46,402 nt of DNA from Bryobacterales bacterium (GTDB lineage Bacteria > Acidobacteriota > Terriglobia > Bryobacterales > Bryobacteraceae): NCBI GenBank assembly GCA_027459465.1, contig DAIDIH010000323.1:1-46402 (forward strand). The letters are read 5' to 3'. Under the pieces are notes generated by a model. That model was given only the letters and a program-made list of their open reading frames with translations. It was not told where the DNA came from and did not search any database. How positions within the stretch are numbered: position 1 is the stretch's first letter; each line of letters begins with the position of its first letter. Both the position numbers and the translations under genes were made by a program. This document shows, in pieces, positions 8,283 to 16,078 of the stretch.

Positions 8283-8942
8283 CTACGGGGATGCGCAAGC
8301 CCTGATTGGCCCGAGAAGGTCTCTGAGGTCGGGTTCACTTGCCGGGTCTTTTTGCAGGCGTTCGAATCGGGGCTTCAGGTAGGAGTTGATTTTGTGCGTT
8401 TTGTTCTTCGACCAGTACCGATACTCGCCTGCAACCCATAGGTAGTGGTCGAGTTCTGCGCAGTCGCAGGTCAGGCCAGCGAGATCACTCAGCGTTTTGA
8501 TGTTTTCGTAGAACCTTAGGTAGCGCTTTGGGTTCTGCGATTGGGCCTTTCCGAGGTGCCATTCAACCATCTCCTCCGTGTAGCTGTCCAAAAGCGGAAG
8601 ATTCGGGTCCACGAAAAAGTGCCCGAATTTTGCGGCGAAGCTGTAGTGGGCATGGCCCGTTATGGTCTTAATACCGTCTACAAGCTCCTCGACCAGAATT
8701 GGACCCGTGGCGCTGGGCTGCTTCAGCAGTGTTTCGAGACGTTCGGCGACTTTGTAGATTGCGATTACGTTTGTCCCGTACAGTGTGTTCAGCACGATGG
8801 CCTTTACCCGGATCGCTTCGTCGCGCTTCGGGAAGGCTTGTTTCAGTTGGGCGAGTTCCGCGCTTTCCCAGCCGGCGGACCAGAACCTGGATGCAGCATC
8901 GATTTGGGTCTGTGTCAACGGCTGCGCCAACGTTGGTGCCAT
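8283..8942 (-). CDS. Hypothetical protein, possible HhH/OGG-like fold
   Basis: 219 residues from the ATG at 8942, which has a GGGA ribosome site six bases upstream; a TTG at 8996 would add 18 residues. I do not recognise the family with certainty. The stretch 'LVDGIKTITGHAHYSFAAK' followed by 'FGHFFVDPNLPLLDSYTEEM' resembles the helix-hairpin-helix region of small OGG-fold proteins, which read '...HFLNPxxFPIYDS...'. That points to possible DNA contact, but it is a weak resemblance. There is no signal peptide or membrane segment, so it is cytosolic. Its position between an integrase stump and a toxin relic makes a mobile-element cargo role likely. Confidence 0.6.
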   Translation of the reverse strand: MAPTLAQPLTQTQIDAASRFWSAGWESAELAQLKQAFPKRDEAIRVKAIVLNTLYGTNVIAIYKVAERLETLLKQPSATGPILVEELVDGIKTITGHAHYSFAAKFGHFFVDPNLPLLDSYTEEMVEWHLGKAQSQNPKRYLRFYENIKTLSDLAGLTCDCAELDHYLWVAGEYRYWSKNKTHKINSYLKPRFERLQKDPASEPDLRDLLGPIRACASP

Positions 8943-9135
8943 GCAGTTCCCAGCATATCTCGCCAAGCGCGGTTTGACCACAGGCGACCCGTACAAGGTT
9001 ACGCCTGACGATGCGCAGTGGATCGCAAATCATTTTGCGAACGCGCGGGATCTTCTGCAAGACGAGCGAGTTCAGAATGCGGCTCATTCGAGACCGGGAG
9101 CACGATTCCCCGGTAGCATACAGGGAGGCGACACC

Positions 9136-9372
9136 GTGGGCGAACTCGACATCCTCGGTCATGAATTCACGCGAGAGGCGGAAGCAGCCTGGGACCGCGC
9201 CCGCAATGAGGCGTTGGCCAGGGGTGTTCCGGTATTCTATCGGAACGACCGGACGGGGATTGAGATCATGGAGCAGCCAGACGGACGGCGCTTCGAGATT
9301 CGTTTCATCCCCGGCGCTCCGCGCGGGCGGAATTTCGAGATCATCCGCGAATTAGCGCAAACGGCTGCCTGA
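9136..9372 (+). CDS. Small antitoxin-like protein upstream of a zeta-type toxin relic
   Basis: 78 residues starting with GTG at 9136, chosen because of a near-perfect ribosome site GGGAGG at 9123-9128 with a 7-base spacer; longer readings upstream lack such a site. The protein is charged and soluble, with a helical start ('[18 protein letters not shown]') followed by two strands ('[11 protein letters not shown]', '[12 protein letters not shown]'). Small proteins of this make-up are often encoded just upstream of zeta-like kinases or HTH partners as antitoxins. Three bases after its stop the frame of a P-loop toxin begins, typical of coupled toxin-antitoxin operons. Function is inferred from context only. 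Confidence 0.6.
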   Translation: MGELDILGHEFTREAEAAWDRARNEALARGVPVFYRNDRTGIEIMEQPDGRRFEIRFIPGAPRGRNFEIIRELAQTAA

Positions 9373-9375
9373 CAG

Positions 9376-9428
9376 TTGCCGGCCCTTACTGTCATCGCCG
9401 GACCGGATGGATCCGGCAAAAGCACAGC
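9376..9428 (+). pseudogene. Zeta-toxin-like P-loop gene, only first ~17 codons left
   Basis: From a TTG at 9376 the frame reads [17 protein letters not shown], a textbook N-terminus of zeta-type toxins and related small kinases, with the Walker A loop GPDGSGKST. The sequence then switches abruptly at about 9427 into the DUF1501 3' repeat, so everything after the Walker A motif is missing. The toxin is therefore dead while its small upstream partner is intact. The break lies exactly at the repeat edge, so this junction is the right boundary of the insert. Confidence 0.7.
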
Positions 9429-9615
9429 ATATTCACGATGTGCAGGCGACGATATTGAACCGGTTGGGCGTGGACCACGCGCGGCTGACTTATAAGTTTC
9501 AGGGGCGGCATTCCCGGTTGACGGATGCGGCGGGGGTGGTTACGCGGAAGTTAGTGGCGTAGTTCGCCCACGGGCGATCGGCGATTGGCCTGAATACAGG
9601 ATGGTTGATGGAGCG
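9427..9615 (+). pseudogene. DUF1501 3'-end relic, direct repeat copy B
   Basis: The first 136 bases encode only the C-terminal 44 residues of a DUF1501 protein ('[20 protein letters not shown]' onward) and stop at the TAG 9560-9562. The rest matches the trailer of the intact DUF1501 gene. Mismatches to copy A are scattered and mostly silent or conservative, so this was once a functional paralogue. Its 5' nine-tenths have been replaced by the toxin-antitoxin-bearing insert. Confidence 0.85.
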
Positions 9616-9653
9616 AGCCGGTGCTGCCGCTACGGTACAATTGCTGGAACTCC

Positions 9654-11849
9654 ATGCCTCTGTCTCCAGGCACACGGTTGGGACCCTACGAAATCACCGC
9701 TTCCATCGGCGCAGGTGGGATGGGCGAGGTGTATCGAGCCCGGGATACCAGGCTTGAGCGGGATGTTGCCATCAAGGTGTTGCCGGGCGATGTGGCGTCC
9801 GATCCCGATCGGCTCGCGCGTTTCGAGCGGGAGGCCAAGGTGCTGGCGTCAATTCATCATCCGCACATCGCGACAATCTTCGGTTTCGAGGAATCGCCGG
9901 CGGGCAAAGCCCTCGTCATGGAATTGGTCGATGGCGAGACCCTGAAGTGTCCGTTGCCTGTTGCGGAAGCGCTTCGCCTGGGGATTCAAATTGTGACGGC
10001 GCTCGAAGCGGCTCATGAGCGCGGCATTACACACCGTGATCTCAAGCCCGCCAACATCATGGTTACGCGGGCGGGGATCAAGCTGCTCGATTTCGGGCTC
10101 GCGAAGGCGACAGCACGGGACGAGCAGGTTACCATCACCCAGACGCAAGCCGGAACCATCGTCGGCACGGCCTCCTACATGTCTCCCGAGCAGGCGCAAG
10201 GACGGGCGGTGGATGCACGTTCGGACATCTTCTCTTTCGGGGCCTTACTTTATGAGATGCTCAGCGGACGCCAGGCTTTCCCCGGCGATTCGCTGGCGTC
10301 GACGCTGGTATCGGTTCTGCGCGACGAGCCCGCTCCACTCCAAGCGCCCGCCGAAGTGCAAAGCATCGTTACACGCTGTCTCCGGAAGATGGCTGCCGAT
10401 CGCTTCCAAAGCGCGGCGGACCTGAAGGCAGCCCTGGAACACGCCGCGCAATGCCCGGGACAAACCCAGCAGACGCCATCGATTGCCATCCTTCCCTTCG
10501 CCAATCTCAGCGCGGACAAGGACAATGAGTACTTCGGCGACGGCCTAGCCGAAGAAATCCTGAACGCCCTTACGCACGTTCCCGGTCTTCGCGTAATCGC
10601 CCGGGCATCCGCCTTCGCTTTTCGCGGCCGTGAGAACGCCGTCGCCGAGATCGGAGAACGGCTGAAGGTGACGCACGTTCTGCACGGAAGTGTCCGGCGC
10701 GCCGACAGCCGCGTCCGCGTGACCGCACAATTGATCAACGTCTCGAACGAGACGCAGCTTTGGGCGGAGCGGTACGACCGTGAATTGCGCGACGTCTTCG
10801 ACATACAGGACGAGATTGCGCAAGCCATCGTGGCCCAGTTGAAAGTCAGGCTGGGCGCGCAATCCGGCGCGCCCATCGTCAAGCGCTACACCGGGAATCT
10901 CGAAGCCCACAACTTTTATCTCAGGGGCGCGTTTCATGTTTCCCGCCTTACCGCGTCGGAGATCCAGCGGGGGCGCGGGTGTTTGGAAAAAGCTGTGGCT
11001 CTCGATCCCTACTACGCTCCTGCCCTGGTGCAACTGGCGGACTATCACGTGGCCATGGGGCACCGCGGCTTCTTGCCCTTGGAGCATTGGCCCAAGGTCC
11101 GTGCGTTGGCGGCCCGAGCGATCGAGGCGGACCCGGCGTTTGCGGACGCGCACGCAGCGCTCGGTTTCATGGCGGCCCTCTGCGATTTCCAATGGGACGA
11201 TGCCCTTCGCCAATTGGATGGCGCCCTTCAATTGAATCCGGCGTGCGCGCAAGCTCATTTCTGGCGTTCCCATGTGTTGTTCGCTTCGGGCTCGGGAGAC
11301 GAGGCGCTGGCCGCCGTCGGGCGGGCGGAGGAACTCGATCCGCTTCGCGCGCTCTTCCATAGTTATCGCGCGACTTATTCGCTCCTGCTCGATCGGCCGG
11401 AGCAGGCTCTGGAGCATGCGCGCCGCTCCCTCGAGGTGGATGAGAACTATCCGGCCGGCACCCTGGTGATGGGCGAGGCGCTCTCTTTGCTGGGCAGCCA
11501 TGATGAAGGCGCGAGGCTGATGGACAAAGCGTCTTCCGGCCTTCCCGCCGGCTATTTTTACTCTTCGCTTCGAGCCTGGGTCTATGTGCGCTCCGGCCGC
11601 AAGGACGACGCGGAGCGGTTGCGGGCCAGCCTCATTGAAACAGGGAAGCGGGAATACATTCCGGCTGGAACGAACGCATTCGTGGCGGCGGCCCTTGGAG
11701 ACCGGGAATCAGCGATGACGTTCGCTGAACGAGCCGTTCGCGAGCGCGATCCCAACCTCCCTTTGTGGATCCGGAGCCGATACTTCCAATTGCTTCGCTC
11801 CGATCCGCGTTTCGGCGAACTGCTCAGCAGCGTGAATCTCGGCCGATAG
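9654..11849 (+). CDS. Ser/Thr protein kinase with TolB-like and TPR domains
   Basis: 731 residues from the ATG at 9654 ([14 protein letters not shown], the usual opening of acidobacterial kinases); the 11-codon extension from 9621 is unlikely. The kinase domain is complete: glycine loop GAGGMGEVY (19-27), Lys41 in [12 protein letters not shown] (catalytic Asp129), DFG (Asp146) and the '[10 protein letters not shown]' activation segment. From about residue 275 follows a TolB-like block ('[20 protein letters not shown]') and then TPR-type helical repeats (about 430-700). This is the soluble PEGA/TPR-kinase style abundant in Acidobacteria; no membrane helix is seen between kinase and C-terminal part, so it is likely cytosolic. 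It probably phosphorylates local partners, but the target is unknown. It begins 38 bases after the DUF1501 scar. Confidence 0.9.
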   Translation: MPLSPGTRLGPYEITASIGAGGMGEVYRARDTRLERDVAIKVLPGDVASDPDRLARFEREAKVLASIHHPHIATIFGFEESPAGKALVMELVDGETLKCPLPVAEALRLGIQIVTALEAAHERGITHRDLKPANIMVTRAGIKLLDFGLAKATARDEQVTITQTQAGTIVGTASYMSPEQAQGRAVDARSDIFSFGALLYEMLSGRQAFPGDSLASTLVSVLRDEPAPLQAPAEVQSIVTRCLRKMAADRFQSAADLKAALEHAAQCPGQTQQTPSIAILPFANLSADKDNEYFGDGLAEEILNALTHVPGLRVIARASAFAFRGRENAVAEIGERLKVTHVLHGSVRRADSRVRVTAQLINVSNETQLWAERYDRELRDVFDIQDEIAQAIVAQLKVRLGAQSGAPIVKRYTGNLEAHNFYLRGAFHVSRLTASEIQRGRGCLEKAVALDPYYAPALVQLADYHVAMGHRGFLPLEHWPKVRALAARAIEADPAFADAHAALGFMAALCDFQWDDALRQLDGALQLNPACAQAHFWRSHVLFASGSGDEALAAVGRAEELDPLRALFHSYRATYSLLLDRPEQALEHARRSLEVDENYPAGTLVMGEALSLLGSHDEGARLMDKASSGLPAGYFYSSLRAWVYVRSGRKDDAERLRASLIETGKREYIPAGTNAFVAAALGDRESAMTFAERAVRERDPNLPLWIRSRYFQLLRSDPRFGELLSSVNLGR

Positions 11850-11897
11850 GGCGACGGGGCGACCTTTTCCAGCCCGCTGAAACGTTGGTTGCGGCGA

Positions 11898-11913
11898 TCT
11901 AACATCTGTTAGA
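11898..11913. promoter_or_regulatory. Inverted repeat before amidohydrolase, operator candidate
   Basis: TCTAAC-ATCT-GTTAGA is a perfect 6+6 dyad ending 12 bp before the amidohydrolase start. It is AT-rich and has no T-run after it, so it fits a protein-binding site better than a terminator for the kinase gene. The binding protein is unknown. Confidence 0.4.
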
Positions 11914-11925
11914 CTACGTCCACTT

Positions 11926-13404
11926 ATGAAGCGAGATCTGGTCTGTGCCGTGGGGTTGGCGCTCTACTTTGCTACGTGCGCCTTGGCGCAAACGGCGGCG
12001 CCGCTCGCGGTCGTCGACGTCAATGTGGTGGACGTGAGGAAGGGCGAGATCCGCGGCCACCAGACCGTGGTGATTGCCGAGGGCCGAATCACCGGGATTG
12101 GATCTTCCGATCGAGTCCGTGTTCCCGCGCGGGCGATCCGAATCCCGGGCGAAGGCCGTTATCTTATCCCCGGGCTGTGGGATATGCACATCCATTTGCG
12201 CAGCAGCGAGGCCAGGCCCGACGTTCCTCTGGTGGAGGAGAATGCGGCCCTGCTCGACTTGTTTCTCCCGAATGGCGTGGTTGGCGTGCGGGAAATGGGC
12301 GGCGACCTAGCCGATTTTGTTTTCCGCTGGCGCGAGGAGACTCGTTCCGGCAAGCGCATCGGTCCGCGCATCCTGACTGCTGGCCGCAAGATCGATCAGA
12401 TACCCCCGGCGTGGCCCGGATCACTGGGAGTCGAGACACCGGAGGCAGCGCGCGAGGCGGTCCGCCAGATGAAGCAAAGCGGCGCTGACTTCATCAAAGT
12501 TTACTTTGCCTACGTCAGGCCGGAGGTTCTCGGCGCCGTGGTGGATGAGGCGCACAAGGCCGGGCTGAGGGTGGTCGGGCACCGGGCTTACAACCTCCCC
12601 CTGCAGACGGTGGTGGATCTTGGACAGGATGGGATCGAGCACGCCTTTTATACGCTGGCGTACCAACGCGACGGCTACGAAGAACTGAACCGCGAGGCCG
12701 CCGCGAGGAAGCACACGTCACTGGAGGTTTCGCCGGCGGAGCGCTGGGCGCGCATGCTTTACCTGGAAGACGCCAAGGAGGAGGAACGGGATTACCGCGT
12801 CATGGCGCAAAAACAGGTGTGGGTTACGCCCACCCTGACAGCGACGATCCGGGTATGGCAGGAATTAGGCGAGCACGACTTCGCGTCGGACGACCGGAAA
12901 CGCTTTGTGTACCCTGCCGTTTGGGAGAGTTGGGACCCGAAGCTGGGGAGGCGCAGGCCTCCTTCCGGCGACCTCCGGAAGATCCTTACCGAGGTCAACA
13001 AGCGCGCGCAAAGAGCAACGGTGGCCGCTTACAAGGCCGGCGTCCCCATGCTGGCTGGAACGGACTGCGGCGTCGACAATAACTATATGATCCCGGGGTG
13101 GTCGTTGCATGAGGAACTGGAGAACCTGGTGAAGGCCGGACTTACTCCGCTCGACGCGCTTCGCATGGCGACGATCAACGCGGCCCGATGGCGTGGTGCG
13201 GATTCGAGCGAGGGCACGGTGGAAGAAGGCAAGGTGGCCGATCTGGTTCTGTTGCGTTCGAATCCGCTCGAAGCGATAAGTCATACGCGGGAGATTGCGG
13301 CGGTCTTCGCCGGCGGCAAGTATTATTCCCGATCCGCTCTCGACGCGATGCTGGGCCGGGTTGAGGAGCGGGTGTCCGCTGCGCGAAGTCAGCAAGTGCG
13401 CTGA
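11926..13404 (+). CDS. Secreted amidohydrolase, imidazolonepropionase-like
   Basis: 492 residues with a signal peptide (cleavage near CALA-Q, residue 21). It is a metal-dependent hydrolase of the amidohydrolase superfamily: 'GLWDMHIHL' gives the His88-x-His90 metal pair, 'DFIKVYF' the bridging lysine, 'VVGHRAY' and 'GIEHAF' the two further histidines, and 'AGTDCG' the catalytic Asp. The C-terminal 'GTVEEGKVADLVLL' block closes the small beta-sandwich typical of this family. All metal ligands are present, so it should be active; the substrate (cyclic amide, dipeptide or similar) cannot be told from sequence. No Shine-Dalgarno is evident before the ATG. It follows the kinase by 76 bp and is probably transcribed on its own, from the dyad region. 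Confidence 0.88.
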   Translation: MKRDLVCAVGLALYFATCALAQTAAPLAVVDVNVVDVRKGEIRGHQTVVIAEGRITGIGSSDRVRVPARAIRIPGEGRYLIPGLWDMHIHLRSSEARPDVPLVEENAALLDLFLPNGVVGVREMGGDLADFVFRWREETRSGKRIGPRILTAGRKIDQIPPAWPGSLGVETPEAAREAVRQMKQSGADFIKVYFAYVRPEVLGAVVDEAHKAGLRVVGHRAYNLPLQTVVDLGQDGIEHAFYTLAYQRDGYEELNREAAARKHTSLEVSPAERWARMLYLEDAKEEERDYRVMAQKQVWVTPTLTATIRVWQELGEHDFASDDRKRFVYPAVWESWDPKLGRRRPPSGDLRKILTEVNKRAQRATVAAYKAGVPMLAGTDCGVDNNYMIPGWSLHEELENLVKAGLTPLDALRMATINAARWRGADSSEGTVEEGKVADLVLLRSNPLEAISHTREIAAVFAGGKYYSRSALDAMLGRVEERVSAARSQQVR

Positions 13405-13472
13405 GCGCGTCCATCGCGCCGTTGCGGTGGCGGCTCCGTCGATACGATTGGAAGCCAGATGGGAGCAAGGGC

Positions 13473-13621
13473 ATGATCTGGCGGAGATTTTGCCGGAGCT
13501 TGACATTGGGTGCGTTGCATTCGGGCGGAGGAGTGTTCTGCCAGGGTAAGTTGACGCAGGAGAACGATTGGCGGGAGCATCATTCGCGGTGGTTCACGAT
13601 GGACAGGGGCGGCGGGCTTTC
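13473..13621 (+). pseudogene. Internally deleted DUF1501 relic (Tat start joined to C-terminal part)
   Basis: One short frame reads MIWRRFCRSLTLGALHSGG, a Tat-signal start nearly identical to the start of the sulfatase at 21852 (MNRRRFCQSLTLGALYSGG). It then jumps to FCQGKLTQENDWREHHSRWF, which matches the DUF1501 protein encoded near 5983-6045. Homology stops at about 13621. About 350 codons are missing between the two parts, so this is a deletion relic, not a gene. It shows that the DUF1501 and sulfatase families here share the same signal-peptide sequence at DNA level. Confidence 0.75.
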
Positions 13622-13635
13622 CCGGAGCGGTGCGG

Positions 13636-14337
13636 TCAGGACTGTCTGTTGTTGCCGCTCATTCTCTTCGGCTTGGCATCCGGCCACCAGACGGCGTGGG
13701 CCGATTCGACGAAGCGCCCCACGCAGTATTCGACGAACTGTTTCGCGACGTTGGGATGGCTATCGCGGATTAGCTCGATCATCTGGCGATGACGCGGTAA
13801 ACCGGGGGCCCATTTTGCCGCCGACTCCTGGATCTCTATCATCCGCAATAGAACGAAGCTGAACAGCGGGCGGAGCAGACGGCTTAATGCTTCCGCGAGT
13901 ATTGGGTTCCCGGACGCCTGCCCGAGGGCGAGATGGAATGTCAAATCGCTTACGATCAAGTCGCGCACATCCCCGCGCTGCTGGGCGGCTTCCATGCGGG
14001 CGAGCGCCGCCTCCAGCGGCGAAAGGTCGGCATGGGCGGCCGCGGCAAGTTGTGCCGCCAGACCTTCGAGCGCACCGCGAAGCTGATAAATGCGCTCCAC
14101 GTCCTGTGCCGTGTATTGGGTGACTCGCGCACTTCTGCCCGAGTTCTTGACGACAAAGCCTTCCGCGATCAGCAGGTTGATCGCTTCGCGTACCGAGGCT
14201 TGCGCGACCCCGAACTCCCGGGCCCAGACGCCTTCGCTGACGCGCTCGCCAGGGCGAAGCCTCCCTCCGACGATGGCATCCCGAAGCCGGCCGGCGAGCT
14301 GATCTTTGAGCAGGGGAGAAGGTTCGACGGTGGCCAT
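13636..14337 (-). CDS. GntR-family (FCD) transcriptional regulator
   Basis: 233 residues. The N-terminal winged helix-turn-helix (about 10-72) shows the GntR signature 'LRDAIVGGRLRPGERVSE' and 'GVAQASVREAINLLIAEGFV'. The C-terminal all-helical FCD ligand domain (about 85-215) binds small carboxylates with a metal in this family ('SDLTFHLALGQASGNPIL', 'RHRQMIELI'). It is transcribed away from the sulfatase at 14433 with 95 bp between the starts, the usual arrangement for a regulator controlling its divergent neighbour and itself. Its 3' end lies beside the DUF1501 relic. The inducer is unknown. Confidence 0.9.
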   Translation of the reverse strand: MATVEPSPLLKDQLAGRLRDAIVGGRLRPGERVSEGVWAREFGVAQASVREAINLLIAEGFVVKNSGRSARVTQYTAQDVERIYQLRGALEGLAAQLAAAAHADLSPLEAALARMEAAQQRGDVRDLIVSDLTFHLALGQASGNPILAEALSRLLRPLFSFVLLRMIEIQESAAKWAPGLPRHRQMIELIRDSHPNVAKQFVEYCVGRFVESAHAVWWPDAKPKRMSGNNRQS

Positions 14338-14397
14338 ATAAGCGCTTATCTTTCTTTTAGCAGACCATGTACTCGCGTAGCTGGATGGTATAGGCGC

Positions 14398-14426
14398 TTG
14401 ACAGGGCAGGTGCGCTTCAATATGCT
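14398..14426 (+). promoter_or_regulatory. Sigma70-type promoter of sulfatase, leaderless arrangement
   Basis: TTGACA (14398-14403), a 17-bp spacer, then TATGCT (14421-14426). The start codon of the sulfatase is at 14433, only 6 bases after the -10 box, so transcription would begin at or next to the ATG and give a leaderless mRNA. No ribosome-binding sequence is present, which agrees. Confidence 0.6.
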
Positions 14427-14432
14427 GTTGCG

Positions 14433-15995
14433 ATGCCGGCTCTCACCCGAAGGGAATTTTGTTTCGCCGGAGCGCTGGCTTCGGCCTCATCGATGGAGGG
14501 CGCCGCTCCGGTATCCCGCCCGCCGAACGTGGTCGTGATCCTTGCGGATGACCTCGGCTATGGCGATGTGCATTTTCTCAATCCCCGGCATGGCCGCATC
14601 GCAACTCCCAACATCGACCGCTTTTCGAGCGAAGGGATGACGTTCACGGATGCCCACACGGCGTCCGCGGTTTGTACTCCGTCGCGGTACGGGCTCCTCA
14701 CCGGCAGGTACGCCTGGCGCTCGAGGCTACAGAAGGGTGTGTTGGGTCCGTATGACGCGCCGCTCATCGATCCGTCGCGTGTGACTTTGCCGTCCCTGCT
14801 TCGGGCGCACGGCTACGAAACGGCTTGCGTAGGCAAATGGCACCTGGGCTGGAATTGGCCTCGTCAAAACGGAGAGTTGCGCTTCGACCGTCCGATTACC
14901 GGCGGTCCGACGGAGTTGGGCTTCGATTCCTATTTCGGCACCGACGTTCCGAATTATCCGCCCTATTGCTTTATCGAAAACGACCGGACGGTGGGTATCC
15001 CGTCGGCGCCGAAGCCGAAGAGCATGTATGGCCTGGATGGACTGATGGTTCCCGGCTGGAGGCTTGACGGCATCCTCCCCGCGCTCACCGAGAGGGCCTG
15101 TGGATTCGTGCGGCGTTGCGCGGGGGAGACGAAGCCCTTCTTTCTGTATCTGGCGCTCACCTCGCCGCACACGCCGCTGGCGGTAGCCGATTCCTGGCGT
15201 GGCAAGAGCGACCTTGGGCTTTACGGCGACTGGGTGATGCAGACCGACTATTCGGCCGGCGAGGTGTTAAAGGCCATAGACCAGAGCGGGGCGCGCGACA
15301 ACACGCTGGTTTTCTTCACGAGCGACAATGGTTGCGCTCCCTATATCGGGGTGGACTATGTCGCCGAACACACGCGCATGGGGCGCGTGAAGGAACTGGA
15401 AGCCAGGGGGCATTTTCCCAGCGCGGGTTTCCGAGGCTACAAATCCGATATCTGGGAGGGCGGCCATCGGGTACCGTTGGTGGCGCGCTGGCCCGGTGTC
15501 GTCAATCCCGGGACTCGGAGCGAGCAGGTCATCTGCCTGACGGACATCATGGCCACCTGCGCCGAAATCACGGGAGCAACGGTGCCTGCCGGAGCGGCGG
15601 AAGATAGTGTGAGTATTCTCCCGGCTTTGCGCGGCACGGCCCGCAAACCGCTCCGCGAAGCCGTTGTGCACCATTCCATCGGCGGACAATTTGCCATCCG
15701 CCAAGGAAGATGGAAATTGGAATTGTGCGCGGGGTCGGGCGGATGGAGCGAGCCCACCGAACCCGAGGCGGCGGAACAGGGCCTGCCGCCGGTTCAGTTG
15801 TACGACATGCACGCCGATCCGGCGGAGCGAACGAATTTGCAAAAGGAGCAGGCGGTGGAGGTTGGCCGGCTTACCGGGTTGATGGAGAGTTACGTCTCAG
15901 CGGGCAGAAGCACGCCCGGTCCGCCGCAGCAAAACGAAGTCCCGGTTATTCTCCGCAAACCCATCCCGGGAGGTCCCAAGATCGCGAGCGACTAA
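14433..15995 (+). CDS. Tat-exported type I sulfatase
   Basis: 520 residues with a twin-arginine signal (LTRREFCFAG) and mature start near residue 28. It is a formylglycine sulfatase: 'NVVVILADDLGYGD' supplies metal-binding Asp39/Asp40, and 'CTPSRYGLLTGR' (Cys81) is the complete C-x-P-S-R motif to be converted to formylglycine. 'GKWHLGW' and 'FFTSDNG' provide further metal and sulfate ligands, and 'GHRVPLVARWPG' is typical of polysaccharide and arylsulfatases. The required maturation enzyme is not in the window. The gene is monocistronic, divergent from the GntR regulator, and appears to be translated from a leaderless mRNA. The substrate is probably a sulfated glycan or ester. Confidence 0.93.
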   Translation: MPALTRREFCFAGALASASSMEGAAPVSRPPNVVVILADDLGYGDVHFLNPRHGRIATPNIDRFSSEGMTFTDAHTASAVCTPSRYGLLTGRYAWRSRLQKGVLGPYDAPLIDPSRVTLPSLLRAHGYETACVGKWHLGWNWPRQNGELRFDRPITGGPTELGFDSYFGTDVPNYPPYCFIENDRTVGIPSAPKPKSMYGLDGLMVPGWRLDGILPALTERACGFVRRCAGETKPFFLYLALTSPHTPLAVADSWRGKSDLGLYGDWVMQTDYSAGEVLKAIDQSGARDNTLVFFTSDNGCAPYIGVDYVAEHTRMGRVKELEARGHFPSAGFRGYKSDIWEGGHRVPLVARWPGVVNPGTRSEQVICLTDIMATCAEITGATVPAGAAEDSVSILPALRGTARKPLREAVVHHSIGGQFAIRQGRWKLELCAGSGGWSEPTEPEAAEQGLPPVQLYDMHADPAERTNLQKEQAVEVGRLTGLMESYVSAGRSTPGPPQQNEVPVILRKPIPGGPKIASD

Positions 15996-16078
15996 GGGGA
16001 GTCCACGTCGCAGGTGTGATCGTGACGTGGGCGGGACAGGTTCGTAGGGCGGCGTGGTTACGCCGGAGTTTTGCCGGG

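Noticed and set aside
7814..8305. 163-codon plus frame opposite the integrase stump
   Set aside because: No recognisable sequence; the minus strand carries clear tyrosine-recombinase blocks.
8785..9135. Upstream extension of the small antitoxin-like protein to 195 codons
   Set aside because: The extension is antisense of the hypothetical gene at 8283-8942, while the GTG at 9136 has a near-perfect ribosome site.
15996..16078. Possible terminator between the convergent sulfatase and regulator genes
   Set aside because: GC-rich, but no stable hairpin followed by a T-run could be found by eye.
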